Origin: Fibrobacter sp. UBA1765
GTDB lineage: Bacteria > Fibrobacterota > Fibrobacteria > Fibrobacterales > Fibrobacteraceae
Assembly (NCBI GenBank): GCA_002314675.1
Contig: DCGZ01000183.1
Coordinates: 225-27,665, forward strand
Reading direction: 5' to 3'
DNA length: 27,441 bases
In this document: one piece after another, positions 14,906 through 23,259 of the stretch
Layout: each line of letters begins with the position of its first letter
How positions within the stretch are numbered: position 1 is the stretch's first letter
The notes under the pieces: model-generated
Told to the model about the DNA's origin: nothing
Databases searched by the model: none
What the model saw: only the letters and a program-made list of their open reading frames with translations
Position numbers and translations under genes: made by a program

Positions 14906-14908
14906 ATG
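14882..14908 (+). promoter_or_regulatory. SD-sequestering GNRA hairpin at the start codon
   Basis: gggct (14882-14886) pairs with agccc (14901-14905), and cctc (14889-14892) with gagg (14897-14900), capped by a gaaa tetraloop; two A residues bulge out. The SD gaggag lies wholly in the 3' arm and the ATG follows directly. Translation should need the stem to open. Confidence 0.75.
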
Positions 14909-17900
14909 GTTGACGTTTCCGTTGCGAAGAAAAATGCTATTGAAAAGTATGTTGCCGAAATCAGCAAGCAATTCGCCACAGGCAAAGCAACGGAACACAG
15001 TTATCGACCAGCACTAACAGATCTTCTGCAGGCTCTGCTTCCTCACTACACCGTGACCAATGAACCTTCACGCATTGAATGCGGGGCTCCCGATTTTATC
15101 TTGGCAAAAGGCCCAAAGACAAGTCTTATCCCGGTTGCCTTTGTCGAGGCGAAGGATGTTAGCGACTCGGACCTGGACGGCAACAACAAGCACAAGGAAC
15201 AGTTTTCAAGGTACAAAAAATCGCTGGACCACCTTCTGTTCACTGATTATCTAGACTTTCACTTATACGAAGGCGAAACTTTCGTCAGCAGCGTCCGCAT
15301 CGCAGAAATTAAAGGGAATAAGATTGTCTTAAACGAAATAGAAATACTAAAGTTCCTGGAAATAATCGAGAATCTTGCTGAAGCGGAACCACAAAAAATT
15401 ACAAGTTCAGCAAATCTTGCAAAGATGATGGCGAACAAGGCTCGCCTTTTGGCAAATGTCATTGAACAAAGCCTTGTTGCTGATGCCGATAAAAAGGGGG
15501 AATTAGCCGGGCAGTGGAAAGTTTTCCAAAAATATTTAATTCATGATTTAACAGAACGACAATTTGCAGACATTTACGCACAGACCATTTGCTATGGAAT
15601 GTTCGCCGCGCGCCTTCACGACAACACTCCAGAAACTTTCAGCCGAAGCGAAGCCGCCGAACTGATTCCAAAGACGAATCCGTTCTTGAGAAAAATTTTT
15701 CAGAGCGTAGCCGCTTTCGATATCGACGACAACATTGCATGGATTGTTGATGACTTGGTAGAAACCTTCCGTGTTACGGACATGTCGAAAGTGATGAAAA
15801 ATTTCGGGAAGTCCAATGGTCAAAATGACCCGATGATCCACTTCTACGAAGACTTCCTTCGTTATTACGACCCGAAACAGAAGAAGGCGTGCGGTGTTTA
15901 CTACACACCAGAACCAGTCGTGAAGTTTATCGTCAATGCAGTTGATGAAATTCTACAGAAGGATTTTAATTTACCAGAAGGCATTGCCGACACGAGTAAA
16001 GTGACTTTACGAAGGTCAGATGACAGTCAATCAGACAATAGAACAAAAGATCATAAAAAAATTGAATTCAAAGAGTATCACAAAGTTCAAATTCTTGACC
16101 CCGCTACAGGAACGGGAACTTTCCTTGCTGAAGTCGTAAAGAAAATTCACGGCAAGATGGAAGGCCAGCAAGGGGCATGGCAAAGTTATGTAGAAGAACA
16201 TTTATTGCCACGCCTAAATGGCTTTGAATTCATGATGGCTCCGTACGCTGTAGCACATCTAAAACTGGACATGATTCTTGGCGACACCGGATACAAGGCC
16301 ACCAAGGAAAAACGCCTTCGAGTTTTCTTGACCAATTCCCTGGAAGAACATGATCCAGATACAGGAACATTATTTTCACAATGGCTTGCGCAAGAGGCTA
16401 ACGAAGCAAATTTTGTCAAGCGCGATACGCCTGTAATGGTGATGATCGGGAATCCTCCGTATAGCGTAAGCAGTAGTAATAACGGTCCTTGGATAAATGA
16501 TTTGATGAATGATTACAAAAAGGACTTGAACGAGCGAAACATTCAGCCTTTATCCGATGATTATATCAAATTTATTCGCCTAGCACACTATTACGTGGAA
16601 AAGAATGGTGATGGCATCGTCGCCTACATTTCAAACAACAGTTTCATTGACGGCATCATCCATCGTCAAATGCGTAAGCAACTGTTGGAAACATTTGATT
16701 CCATTTACATCCTTGATTTACACGGAAATACTCGAAAGAAAGAAATCTCGCCTGATGGTAGTAAAGATGAAAACGTCTTTGACATTATGCAAGGCGTAAG
16801 CATCAATATTTTTGTAAAGAAGAAGCCGAATGACGGTCATTCTAAGCTAAGTACGAACAATTCTTCGTGTCATCCTGAGCGAAGCGAAGGATCTAGCAAA
16901 TCATTAGCAAAAGTATATCATTATGAACTTTACGGAAAGCGCGAAGACAAGTACGAGTATTTAAGAACTCATTCGCTCAAGGATGTTCCCTGGATTGAAT
17001 TGAAAACTCAAGAACCTCAATACTTCTTTGTGCCGAAGGATGATGAAATCCAATTAGAGTACAACAACCATATCCCTATCCAGGATTTATTAAAACAGAA
17101 CGTTAACGGCATAAAAACGCAATGCGACGGAGCATCAATTACATTTTCTCAAAAAGAATGCGATTGTATAAAGAACGATTTCATCACGTTAAATGAAGAA
17201 GATATTCATAGAAAATATGGATTCAACAACGGTCGTGATTGGCAAATTGCATTGGCTAAAAAAGATTTACTTGAGAATCCAATCAAAGTTTCAATACTAA
17301 ACTATCGGCCATTTGATTTACGAAAGATGTTGTTTACCGGAAAAACAAAAGGAATAATGGGTTATCCACGAGATAGCTTTATGAAGAATTTTTATCTCGG
17401 GGAAAATATTGGTTTAGTACTAGGTCGTCAAGGACAAGCTGTCGGCTCAATGCAATGGAATCTCGCATATTGTTCTAAATACATTGTTGATACAAATATT
17501 TATTATAGAGGCGGAGGAATTATCTTCCCCCTCTACCTTTACAGCGATGAAAATTCCCTGCTAGGTTCTTCGCCTTCGGCTCAGAATGACTCGGGAGAAA
17601 TAACCCAGAATGGCGACGGATTAAAACGCACGCCCAACCTTGACGAAGAAATTTGGAAAAAGATTGATAACTCTATAGATTGCCACGCCTCTGACGAGGC
17701 TCGCAATGACGTGGTGGAAAGTAACAAAGAAAATCCAACTACAAAAAAACATATTACAACACCAGAACAAATTTTTGACTACATCTACGGTGTTTTGCAT
17801 ACTCCAAGCTATCGTGAGAAATACAAGGAATTCCTGAAGGTAGATTTTCCACGAATTCCTTACCCTGAAAACGCAGAAAAGTTCAATCAAATTGTCGCAC

Positions 17901-18241
17901 TTGGGGGCAAACTTCGCAAATTACATTTGATGGAAGAAATTCCTCAATGCCAAACATCATTTGACATCGCCGGAGACAATACCGTCACGGAACTCCGTTA
18001 TGAGCCTGCCGACACCAGCAAACAAATCAACGGTCGCGTTTTCATAAACAAGACACAATACTTTGACAACGTTCCTGAACTCGCATGGAACTTCTATATT
18101 GGTGGTTATCAACCTGCGCAGAAATGGCTAAAAGATCGCAAGGGCAGAACTCTTTCATACGATGACATTTCACACTACCGAAAGATTATTGCCATACTCA
18201 TTGAAACAGACAATTTGATGAAGCAACTCGATTCTATTTAA
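14906..18241 (+). CDS. Single-chain restriction-modification enzyme (PD-ExK nuclease plus N6-adenine methylase)
   Basis: 1111 residues. The N-terminal nuclease domain shows the PD-ExK pattern GAPDFIL (Asp63) and FVEAKD (Glu81, Lys83). The methylase follows: VYYTPEPVVKFIV, AdoMet motif I ILDPATGTGTFL (about 396-407) and catalytic motif IV NPPY (about 514-517). The C-terminal half (YISNNSFIDGIIHRQMRKQL, ILDLHGN, GVSINIFVKK, YNYRPFD-like NYRPFDLRK) matches the target-recognition region of type ISP/IIG enzymes. No helicase domain is present, unlike true type ISP enzymes of about 1500 residues. It should methylate one strand of its site and cut unmethylated foreign DNA, with no partner gene needed. 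Palindromic elements add residues at about 655-663, 887-896 and 924-937, all in frame. The first residues, MVDVSV, look extra to the family. Confidence 0.88.
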   Translation: MVDVSVAKKNAIEKYVAEISKQFATGKATEHSYRPALTDLLQALLPHYTVTNEPSRIECGAPDFILAKGPKTSLIPVAFVEAKDVSDSDLDGNNKHKEQFSRYKKSLDHLLFTDYLDFHLYEGETFVSSVRIAEIKGNKIVLNEIEILKFLEIIENLAEAEPQKITSSANLAKMMANKARLLANVIEQSLVADADKKGELAGQWKVFQKYLIHDLTERQFADIYAQTICYGMFAARLHDNTPETFSRSEAAELIPKTNPFLRKIFQSVAAFDIDDNIAWIVDDLVETFRVTDMSKVMKNFGKSNGQNDPMIHFYEDFLRYYDPKQKKACGVYYTPEPVVKFIVNAVDEILQKDFNLPEGIADTSKVTLRRSDDSQSDNRTKDHKKIEFKEYHKVQILDPATGTGTFLAEVVKKIHGKMEGQQGAWQSYVEEHLLPRLNGFEFMMAPYAVAHLKLDMILGDTGYKATKEKRLRVFLTNSLEEHDPDTGTLFSQWLAQEANEANFVKRDTPVMVMIGNPPYSVSSSNNGPWINDLMNDYKKDLNERNIQPLSDDYIKFIRLAHYYVEKNGDGIVAYISNNSFIDGIIHRQMRKQLLETFDSIYILDLHGNTRKKEISPDGSKDENVFDIMQGVSINIFVKKKPNDGHSKLSTNNSSCHPERSEGSSKSLAKVYHYELYGKREDKYEYLRTHSLKDVPWIELKTQEPQYFFVPKDDEIQLEYNNHIPIQDLLKQNVNGIKTQCDGASITFSQKECDCIKNDFITLNEEDIHRKYGFNNGRDWQIALAKKDLLENPIKVSILNYRPFDLRKMLFTGKTKGIMGYPRDSFMKNFYLGENIGLVLGRQGQAVGSMQWNLAYCSKYIVDTNIYYRGGGIIFPLYLYSDENSLLGSSPSAQNDSGEITQNGDGLKRTPNLDEEIWKKIDNSIDCHASDEARNDVVESNKENPTTKKHITTPEQIFDYIYGVLHTPSYREKYKEFLKVDFPRIPYPENAEKFNQIVALGGKLRKLHLMEEIPQCQTSFDIAGDNTVTELRYEPADTSKQINGRVFINKTQYFDNVPELAWNFYIGGYQPAQKWLKDRKGRTLSYDDISHYRKIIAILIETDNLMKQLDSI
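16869..16894. repeat. Palindromic element, type 2, inside the RM gene
   Basis: The stretch gtcatcctgagcgaagcgaa followed by ggatct is read in frame as CHPERSEGS. It falls between INIFVKKKP and the YHYELYGKRED segment. Confidence 0.75.
17564..17590. repeat. Palindromic element, type 2 inverted, inside the RM gene
   Basis: The stretch ggttcttcgccttcggctca followed by gaatgac is read as GSSPSAQND. It lies at the head of a low-complexity region of about 65 residues. Confidence 0.65.
17676..17714. repeat. Palindromic element, type 1, inside the RM gene
   Basis: The stretch gattgccacgcctctgacga followed by ggctcgcaatgacgtgg has arms gattgccacg and ctcgcaatgacg, read in frame as DCHASDEARNDVV. It is the third element in this gene and the second within 150 bp. 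Confidence 0.7.
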
Positions 18242-18350
18242 GACAGAACGCATTACAAATCTTAAAAATTCCGTAGCTCTACATTCAACTTTTTGCTACT
18301 ATATTCAGATAATATCTTCAAATCACTTTTATATAACGCACATTTTTGAT

Positions 18351-18608
18351 ATGAAAAGAATTATCACTACACTATTTTTTGCAATTGCTCTTTCTGCAAC
18401 AGTAAGTTTTGCAGCCCCTGGCGATCGGCACATTTCGGCAAAACTAACAATATACCTTGCTGGCGTAAACAAGCCTGTTGCAGAATACAAGAACGTCTAC
18501 TACACGCTTTCTGATGGTTGCATCCATATTTTCGATGGCATGGGCCCAGGCGCTAAAATGACTACATACAGCCTAGGCGCATTTGGATTTGTGAGCCAAC
18601 GAGAATAA
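18351..18608 (+). CDS. Small exported protein of unknown function
   Basis: 85 residues: signal peptide (KRIITTLFFAIALSATVSFA, cleavage near AAPG) and a mature part of about 64 residues, rich in Tyr and Gly, with one cysteine. I recognise no domain. A TATAAC-like box lies about 18 nt upstream; no clear SD. Its stop is 1 bp from that of the convergent PAP2 gene. The 18242-18350 gap shows no terminator for the restriction gene. Confidence 0.6.
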   Translation: MKRIITTLFFAIALSATVSFAAPGDRHISAKLTIYLAGVNKPVAEYKNVYYTLSDGCIHIFDGMGPGAKMTTYSLGAFGFVSQRE

Positions 18609-18609
18609 G

Positions 18610-19410
18610 CTAAAATACCACCGTTAGCATTACGCCTTTATAATCGTCATACACAAGGGGCAAAAGCGCCACTTGCGATTGTTTTTCGTTGTAGAAAGTA
18701 CCACCAATATACCAACCAATGGAAGCGCCCATAAGTACACCGGCAACAGCGTCAGAAAACCAGTGTGCTTCACCCTTTGCGCCAAGCACCATGCTAGTCG
18801 CAATGTAACTTGCATACACGCCGCAGCCGGCAACCACAAATGGATTATCACGATTGTAACTTGCAATGCTCATTGCAAGTGCAGCGTTTGTCATGGAGTG
18901 CCCTGAAGGCCAACCATAAAATACGCCACGCCTAAAAAATCCCCATTTAAAATCCCTGGACATTTTGCCATTATTCTTTTCGGCATCGGGGTGTTCTCTA
19001 CCAGAAATAGCTTTTAAGATATTGTTATACAAAAAAGCTACTGCAGTTGCTTGAGCTGCCACGGCTCCTGTATTATTCAGAGCCTTGTTATCACTGATAA
19101 AATACATGTAGCCCGGAACAAGCACAGGGAAAAACGTTCCCATCATCATGCCTGGCGTAAACGCAATGCCATACGCAAGTTCGTTTTGCCTTGCGGCAAA
19201 ACGAGCCACCTGCAAGTCTACATCATTTGTAGAAAGCAAATATGTAGCACCACCGCCAACCGCATGGAATGCTAGCGGCCAACCAAAAGCACTCCACAAC
19301 ATATTTTCTCCAAGATGATCAAATGGAGAAAGTTCCTTGCTTGTTTCACTGGAAGATGTTTCAGCAAAGATCGCAACAGCAAAAAACAAGATGGCAAAAA
19401 GAATTCGCAT
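18610..19410 (-). CDS. PAP2-superfamily phosphatase
   Basis: 266 residues with a signal peptide and several hydrophobic segments. The phosphatase signature is present in three parts: KAISGREHPD (a variant of KX6RP), the central PSGHS, and GAKGEAHWFSDAVAG (SRX5HX3D-like, with His and Asp kept). Family members remove phosphate from lipids such as phosphatidate or undecaprenyl pyrophosphate at the membrane's outer face. The substrate here is unknown. Its start is 5 bp after the stop of the nitroreductase-like gene, so the two form an operon. Confidence 0.88.
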   Translation of the reverse strand: MRILFAILFFAVAIFAETSSSETSKELSPFDHLGENMLWSAFGWPLAFHAVGGGATYLLSTNDVDLQVARFAARQNELAYGIAFTPGMMMGTFFPVLVPGYMYFISDNKALNNTGAVAAQATAVAFLYNNILKAISGREHPDAEKNNGKMSRDFKWGFFRRGVFYGWPSGHSMTNAALAMSIASYNRDNPFVVAGCGVYASYIATSMVLGAKGEAHWFSDAVAGVLMGASIGWYIGGTFYNEKQSQVALLPLVYDDYKGVMLTVVF

Positions 19411-19415
19411 CAGGA

Positions 19416-20045
19416 TTATTTTTCGTAACCAATAGCATGGTTGAGCATCGGAATTTGCTTTTCGTTAAGGTTCAAAAGCTTTTGCAAGCCTGCCTTGTCC
19501 ATTGTTGCCCGAACGCGGGTGTCAATGCCTGACCCAGCACAATAAATACTGATGTTTTCAGAAACAATGCCTGCATCCATTGCACCTGTCATTTTTTGAT
19601 CTTCAAGAGTGCCATAGGTAAATGGAGAAATATTGCTCACAAGCAAAATAATCACGGGAGTTTTCATGCGCTCTGTAAACAAGTCCCTGTGATCGCCTTT
19701 TACTACAACACTCATGGAATGAGCGGAAGCATCGTAAAGGTAGACATTCTGCTGGTCAAAAACATAGAGCGAAACTTCTTGCTTATTCAATGCAGAAGGA
19801 GCAGTGCGGAGTTTTGCTTCTGGGCGGTTAAAGCCATTTGCAGCCCAAAGAATATTACCTATTTCTTTTTGAGAAACAACTTTTTCTGTAAAGCCCTGCG
19901 CTGATTTTCTATTCTGGAACGCATACATAACATCTTTATTCAAAGACTTTACTGGAGCATCAAATTTCACAGTATTTGTAGCGCTAACAGCAAAGGCGAG
20001 CATTGGTAAAGCAAATGCAAATGCAGTCAAAAATTTCAAATTCAT
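19416..20045 (-). CDS. Exported nitroreductase-like flavoprotein
   Basis: 209 residues with an N-terminal signal peptide (MNLKFLTAFAFALPMLAFAV). The mature part fits the SagB/nitroreductase fold: NRKSAQGFTEKVVSQKEIGN, LWAANGFNRPEAKLRTAPSALNKQ with the RTAPSA motif, and MDAGIVSENISIYCAGSGIDT. Such proteins bind FMN; exported members with this layout are common in Bacteroidetes-type genomes, with unknown substrates. It is first in an operon with the PAP2 gene. AGGAG lies about 7 nt before the ATG. No MerR-type operator is seen upstream, although the redox regulon begins next door. Confidence 0.85.
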   Translation of the reverse strand: MNLKFLTAFAFALPMLAFAVSATNTVKFDAPVKSLNKDVMYAFQNRKSAQGFTEKVVSQKEIGNILWAANGFNRPEAKLRTAPSALNKQEVSLYVFDQQNVYLYDASAHSMSVVVKGDHRDLFTERMKTPVIILLVSNISPFTYGTLEDQKMTGAMDAGIVSENISIYCAGSGIDTRVRATMDKAGLQKLLNLNEKQIPMLNHAIGYEK

Positions 20046-20128
20046 ATTTAAACTCCTTTTTATATCATTTCAAAAGCAAAGCTAAAAAAAATATTTTTCA
20101 AGTAGGCTTTTGATGATTCAATATGAAT

Positions 20129-20166
20129 AAAAAAAATGTGCCCCCCCAAAATAGGAAGAGCACATT
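20129..20166 (-). terminator. Terminator after flavodoxin 1
   Basis: On the minus strand AATGTGC (20160-20166) pairs with GCACATT (20135-20141), followed by T residues down to 20129. The loop holds a run of G residues. Confidence 0.75.
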
Positions 20167-20186
20167 CTTCAAAAAAGTTTTGCAAA

Positions 20187-20747
20187 TTACTTAAGCCACT
20201 TGTCTAAATCTTTTTCAGCCTTAGCTCTTTCGTTTTGAGCAACATGACCATAAATAGCAAGCCCCGGAGTAACATTTGCTCCCGTAACCTTTTTAAGGCG
20301 AGCAACGCCGCTAAGACCACTGCCTTCATGGGTTACAAAAGGATGAATTGTCTTGCCTTTCAAATTGTACTTTTCAAAGAAGGTAAACATAGGCATCGGC
20401 ATTTCACCCCACCAGACAGGGTAACCCACATAAATTTCATCATATTCTTCTGGGTTGATATTTACAGGCTTGAATTCTGGGCGAGCATCAGCAGCCAATT
20501 CCTTTTTTGCAACTGCAATGCATTCATCGTATGCTTTTGGGTATTCCTTTACTGGTTCAACCTTCAAAAGCTTTGCACCAGTCTTTGCAGCAATCATTTC
20601 AGCAATGATTTCAGTATTACCTTTAGCAATGGTACCAACGTCATAATTTTCATCGGCACGGGAATAATAAATCACAAGTTTCTTTGCATCTGCAGCCATG
20701 GAAGCCCCCATAAAAATGGTTAAAAGAATAAAGAGGATTTTCTTCAT
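20187..20747 (-). CDS. Exported flavodoxin 1
   Basis: 186 residues from the ATG at 20747; the upstream TTG would be outside the predicted transcript. A signal peptide (MKKILFILLTIFMGASMAADA) precedes a complete flavodoxin fold of the Flavodoxin_4 type: VIYYSRADEN, the GNTEIIAEMIA helix, VGYPVWWGEMP and THEGSGLSG. It binds FMN and should pass electrons to or from a quinone or another reductase outside the cytoplasm. It is controlled by a MerR-type promoter (20755-20785) whose -10 ends 7 nt before the ATG, so the mRNA is probably leaderless; no SD exists. It diverges from a nitroreductase gene. The exact redox partner is unknown. Confidence 0.87.
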   Translation of the reverse strand: MKKILFILLTIFMGASMAADAKKLVIYYSRADENYDVGTIAKGNTEIIAEMIAAKTGAKLLKVEPVKEYPKAYDECIAVAKKELAADARPEFKPVNINPEEYDEIYVGYPVWWGEMPMPMFTFFEKYNLKGKTIHPFVTHEGSGLSGVARLKKVTGANVTPGLAIYGHVAQNERAKAEKDLDKWLK

Positions 20748-20754
20748 GGACAAT

Positions 20755-20785
20755 AATATAATACCTAGAGTTTGCTCTAGGTCAA
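20755..20785 (-). promoter_or_regulatory. MerR-type promoter/operator A (flavodoxin 1)
   Basis: Minus strand: TTGACC (20780-20785), 19-bp spacer, TATATT (20755-20760). The spacer region holds CCTAGAG-TTTG-CTCTAGG on the plus strand (20764-20781), a perfect inverted repeat. Confidence 0.85.
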
Positions 20786-20887
20786 GAGGTTTTTTGAAAA
20801 ATTTTACTACATCATTTTTACAATAAGAAAAAACGCTTTTTTTAACACTCTTAATAATGTATTTTTACTTCAAAAAAGGAATTCTAT

Positions 20888-21430
20888 ATGACCAACGAAA
20901 CTTTGAAAACTTTGGAAACACGCCGTAGCTGCCGCAAGTTCAAGCCAGAAATGGTAAGTGACGAAGAATTACAGGCAGTGCTCCGCGCTGGTACTTACGC
21001 CCCATCAGGAAAGAACCAGCAATCTGCTATTATTATCGCAGTTACAAATAAGGGATTAAGAGACCAGATCGCTGAAGAAAACCGCAAAATCGGAGGCTGG
21101 AACGAAGGCTTTGACCCGTTCTATGGTGCACCGGTCATTTTAATTGTAATTGCCGACAAGGACGCAAACAACGGCTCTGGTACTTACATTAACGACGGAA
21201 GCCTGGTTATGGGCAACTTGATGAACGCTGCAGCAAGCCTTGGCCTTGGAAGCGTCTGGATTCATCGTGCAAAGCAGGAATTCGAAAGTGAATTTGGCAA
21301 GAAAATCCTAGAGAAACTAGGAATCAAGGGAAACTACGAAGGCATTGGTCACGTCGCTCTCGGCTACCCTGCCGCAGAACTCCCGAAGGCTCTTGCCCGC
21401 AAAGAAAATTACGTGTATTATATCAAGTAG
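20888..21430 (+). CDS. Nitroreductase-family oxidoreductase
   Basis: 180 residues, cytoplasmic, no signal peptide. Family motifs: the FMN phosphate-binding RRSCRKFKPE, the APSGKNQQ segment, an INDGSLVMGNLMNAAASLGLGSVWI helix-turn-strand and the terminal GHVALGYPAAELPKAL. Such enzymes use NAD(P)H and FMN to reduce nitro compounds, quinones or other electrophiles. The start is supported by AAAGGA about 8 nt upstream. It is divergent from flavodoxin 1 and followed by the flavodoxin 2 operon. It lacks a clear MerR-type box on its own side, so co-regulation is a guess from position. Confidence 0.92.
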   Translation: MTNETLKTLETRRSCRKFKPEMVSDEELQAVLRAGTYAPSGKNQQSAIIIAVTNKGLRDQIAEENRKIGGWNEGFDPFYGAPVILIVIADKDANNGSGTYINDGSLVMGNLMNAAASLGLGSVWIHRAKQEFESEFGKKILEKLGIKGNYEGIGHVALGYPAAELPKALARKENYVYYIK

Positions 21431-21485
21431 TTTTATAATAAATCTGCAAATTACCAAATAAAATTTCAAAATATCGTAAATACCC

Positions 21486-21516
21486 TTGACCTAGAGCTAG
21501 CTCTAGGTCTTATATT
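21486..21516 (+). promoter_or_regulatory. MerR-type promoter/operator B (flavodoxin 2)
   Basis: TTGACC (21486-21491), 19-bp spacer, TATATT (21511-21516). A perfect 20-bp palindrome, ACCTAGAGCTAGCTCTAGGT, fills 21489-21508. About 39 nt of leader with an AAGGA SD follow. Confidence 0.9.
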
Positions 21517-21561
21517 TTATACATAAATTTTGACAGCCTTCGTTTAGCAAGGAATTTTAAA

Positions 21562-22083
21562 ATGAAAAAACTGATTTTTGCACTTATTCTAGGAGTATTT
21601 TGTATGGCAAACGCAAAGACAGCCGTGGTTTATTTTAGCGCCACTGGCACAACAAAGAAAATGGCAGAAACTGCAGCCAAGGCAGTAAACGGGGACTTGT
21701 TTGAAATCGTCCCAGCACAGGCCTACACTTCTGCTGACTTGAATTGGCACGATAGAAAATCTCGTTCTACTATTGAAAGCAATGATCCCAAGAGCCGCCC
21801 AGCAATCAAAAACAAGATTGATTTGGCAACTTACGACACAGTGATCCTTGCTTACCCGATTTGGTGGGGGCTTGCACCAAAAATCATGAACACATTTGTA
21901 GAAAGCCAGAGCTTTGAAAACAAGAACATTATTGCACTCTGCACAAGTGGCGGAAGCGGACTTGGCAATAGCGGTAAAGAAATCGCCAAGGCTGCCAAGG
22001 GTTCCATTTATAAAGGTGGAAAAGAATTCAACTACGGCTCTGAAGCAGAAATCAAGAAATTTGTAGATGGGGCTTTGAAGTAA
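21562..22083 (+). CDS. Exported flavodoxin 2
   Basis: 173 residues: signal peptide (MKKLIFALILGVFCMANA), then a flavodoxin fold with the FMN loop YFSATGTTKKMA, LAYPIWWGLAPKI and CTSGGSGLGNSG. It is a second Flavodoxin_4-type protein, clearly distinct in sequence from the first. It should act outside the cytoplasm. The gene starts the operon with the DUF4405 membrane protein (19-bp gap), and the promoter carries the strongest MerR operator of the window. I infer electron exchange between the flavodoxin and the membrane protein; this is not shown by the sequence. Confidence 0.9.
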   Translation: MKKLIFALILGVFCMANAKTAVVYFSATGTTKKMAETAAKAVNGDLFEIVPAQAYTSADLNWHDRKSRSTIESNDPKSRPAIKNKIDLATYDTVILAYPIWWGLAPKIMNTFVESQSFENKNIIALCTSGGSGLGNSGKEIAKAAKGSIYKGGKEFNYGSEAEIKKFVDGALK

Positions 22084-22102
22084 AGCTAGAATCGCACAAT
22101 CC

Positions 22103-22759
22103 ATGAAACGAGCTTTGAAAATCATCATTGACGTTTTGATGTACAGTTGCTTTCTGTACCTCATGAGCTATGGAGCAATCCATGACCTAACAAGCCATGG
22201 GTATGTGGGCTTTGCGCTCTTTGTTTTATTTGCGGTTCATCACGCTCTAAACTTCTGGTTTTATAAAACCATAGGCAAGGGAAAATGGAACGCCCGTCGC
22301 GTCGCCATGAACATCACAGATTGGCTTTTATTTGCCTTGATGATTACAATGGCAGTCAGTTCCATTTTTATGACGGGACTTGTTTTTGAATGGTCTCCTA
22401 TGAAAGCAACGCAAACAGCCCGAGAACTTCACTTGGCTAGTTGCTGCTGGGGTTTCATGGTGATGCTATTCCACTTGGGCATGCATCTAGACATAAAATT
22501 GGATAAATTTGAAAATTTCTGCCACAGCCGAACCTGGAAAAAGGCAATTCTATTCTGCGGCTATGGGGTAATCATTGCCGCTGGCGTTTACGGTTTTGTA
22601 CAATCTGAACTTTACGTGTATATGTTTGTAACTGGCGGCTGGAAACTAGCCGCAGAAAGTATCGTTACAGCAGTTTTACAGCTGCTAGGAATTTCTGCAG
22701 GCATGTGCGTCACAACCCATTTGGGTATGAAACTTTTAAAAAAAGATTCTCGAGCATAA
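22103..22759 (+). CDS. DUF4405 membrane protein, likely haem-binding
   Basis: 218 residues with about six hydrophobic segments. Histidines sit in or next to the membrane helices: VHHALNFW, RELHLASCC, LFHLGMHLDI and TTHLGMKL. That pattern resembles di-haem cytochrome b-type membrane domains, and the DUF4405 family is described in those terms. A role as quinone/haem electron conduit for the exported flavodoxins is an inference from the shared operon. No SD is obvious. The stop codon lies inside the loop of the hairpin that ends the convergent merR gene. Confidence 0.85.
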   Translation: MKRALKIIIDVLMYSCFLYLMSYGAIHDLTSHGYVGFALFVLFAVHHALNFWFYKTIGKGKWNARRVAMNITDWLLFALMITMAVSSIFMTGLVFEWSPMKATQTARELHLASCCWGFMVMLFHLGMHLDIKLDKFENFCHSRTWKKAILFCGYGVIIAAGVYGFVQSELYVYMFVTGGWKLAAESIVTAVLQLLGISAGMCVTTHLGMKLLKKDSRA

Positions 22760-22774
22760 TACTCGAAAATCTTT
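22735..22774. terminator. Shared hairpin between DUF4405 gene and merR
   Basis: aaagatt-c-tcgag (22742-22754) pairs with ctcga-a-aatcttt (22762-22774), 12 pairs with one mismatch, loop cataata. The A-run 22738-22744 makes a T-run for the merR transcript; the plus direction has only ttt. Confidence 0.7.
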
Positions 22775-23259
22775 CAATTGTCTTCTTGAACTTTTTTATC
22801 AAAATCATCTGGAGAGTCGAAGAGTTTTTTCTTAAGTCGCATAATATTCTTGTCGTTGTCAGCAGCAGCTAAGCTTCCTAACTTGATTGCAGTTGTGTAC
22901 AAAGTTTCCTTAAACGTGATTTTGTTCATCACAGTTTGCAAACGAGCAATTTCTGTTTCAAGGGCCTTACGACGATTTGTAAAAAGCTCTAAGCGCTGCT
23001 GCAATGTAGAATCGCCCTGGCGGAACCATTCGATGTACTGACGAATTTCCTTGATTTGAAGGCCAGAATCCTTGAGACATTCAATCATGCTGAGCCATTG
23101 CAAATCACTTTTGGCATAAACTCGATGACCAGAGCTGTTCTTGGTGACAAAAGGCAGCAGGCCTTCCTTTTCGTAATAGCGTAAAGTGTGGGCAGAAAGC
23201 CCCGTTTGCTCTACCACTTCGCCTATAGTATAACCTTTGGATTTCATATTACTTGCCAT
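22774..23259 (-). CDS. MerR-family regulator, AdhR/NmlR-like
   Basis: 161 residues from the ATG at 23259 (MASNMKSKGYTIGE), chosen because it sits exactly 7 nt from the -10 box; the frame's upstream extension covers the promoter itself. The N-terminal winged helix-turn-helix has YTIGEVVEQTGLSAHTLRYYEKEGLLP and SSGHRVYAKSDLQWL. A single cysteine (Cys61, in MIECLKDSGLQIKEI) is in the place used by AdhR/NmlR regulators to sense aldehydes and other electrophiles. A coiled-coil dimerisation helix follows. It has no C-terminal metal-binding cysteines, so it does not sense metals. It is probably autoregulated through operator C and controls the flavodoxin genes and the DXS-like gene. Confidence 0.9.
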   Translation of the reverse strand: MASNMKSKGYTIGEVVEQTGLSAHTLRYYEKEGLLPFVTKNSSGHRVYAKSDLQWLSMIECLKDSGLQIKEIRQYIEWFRQGDSTLQQRLELFTNRRKALETEIARLQTVMNKITFKETLYTTAIKLGSLAAADNDKNIMRLKKKLFDSPDDFDKKVQEDN

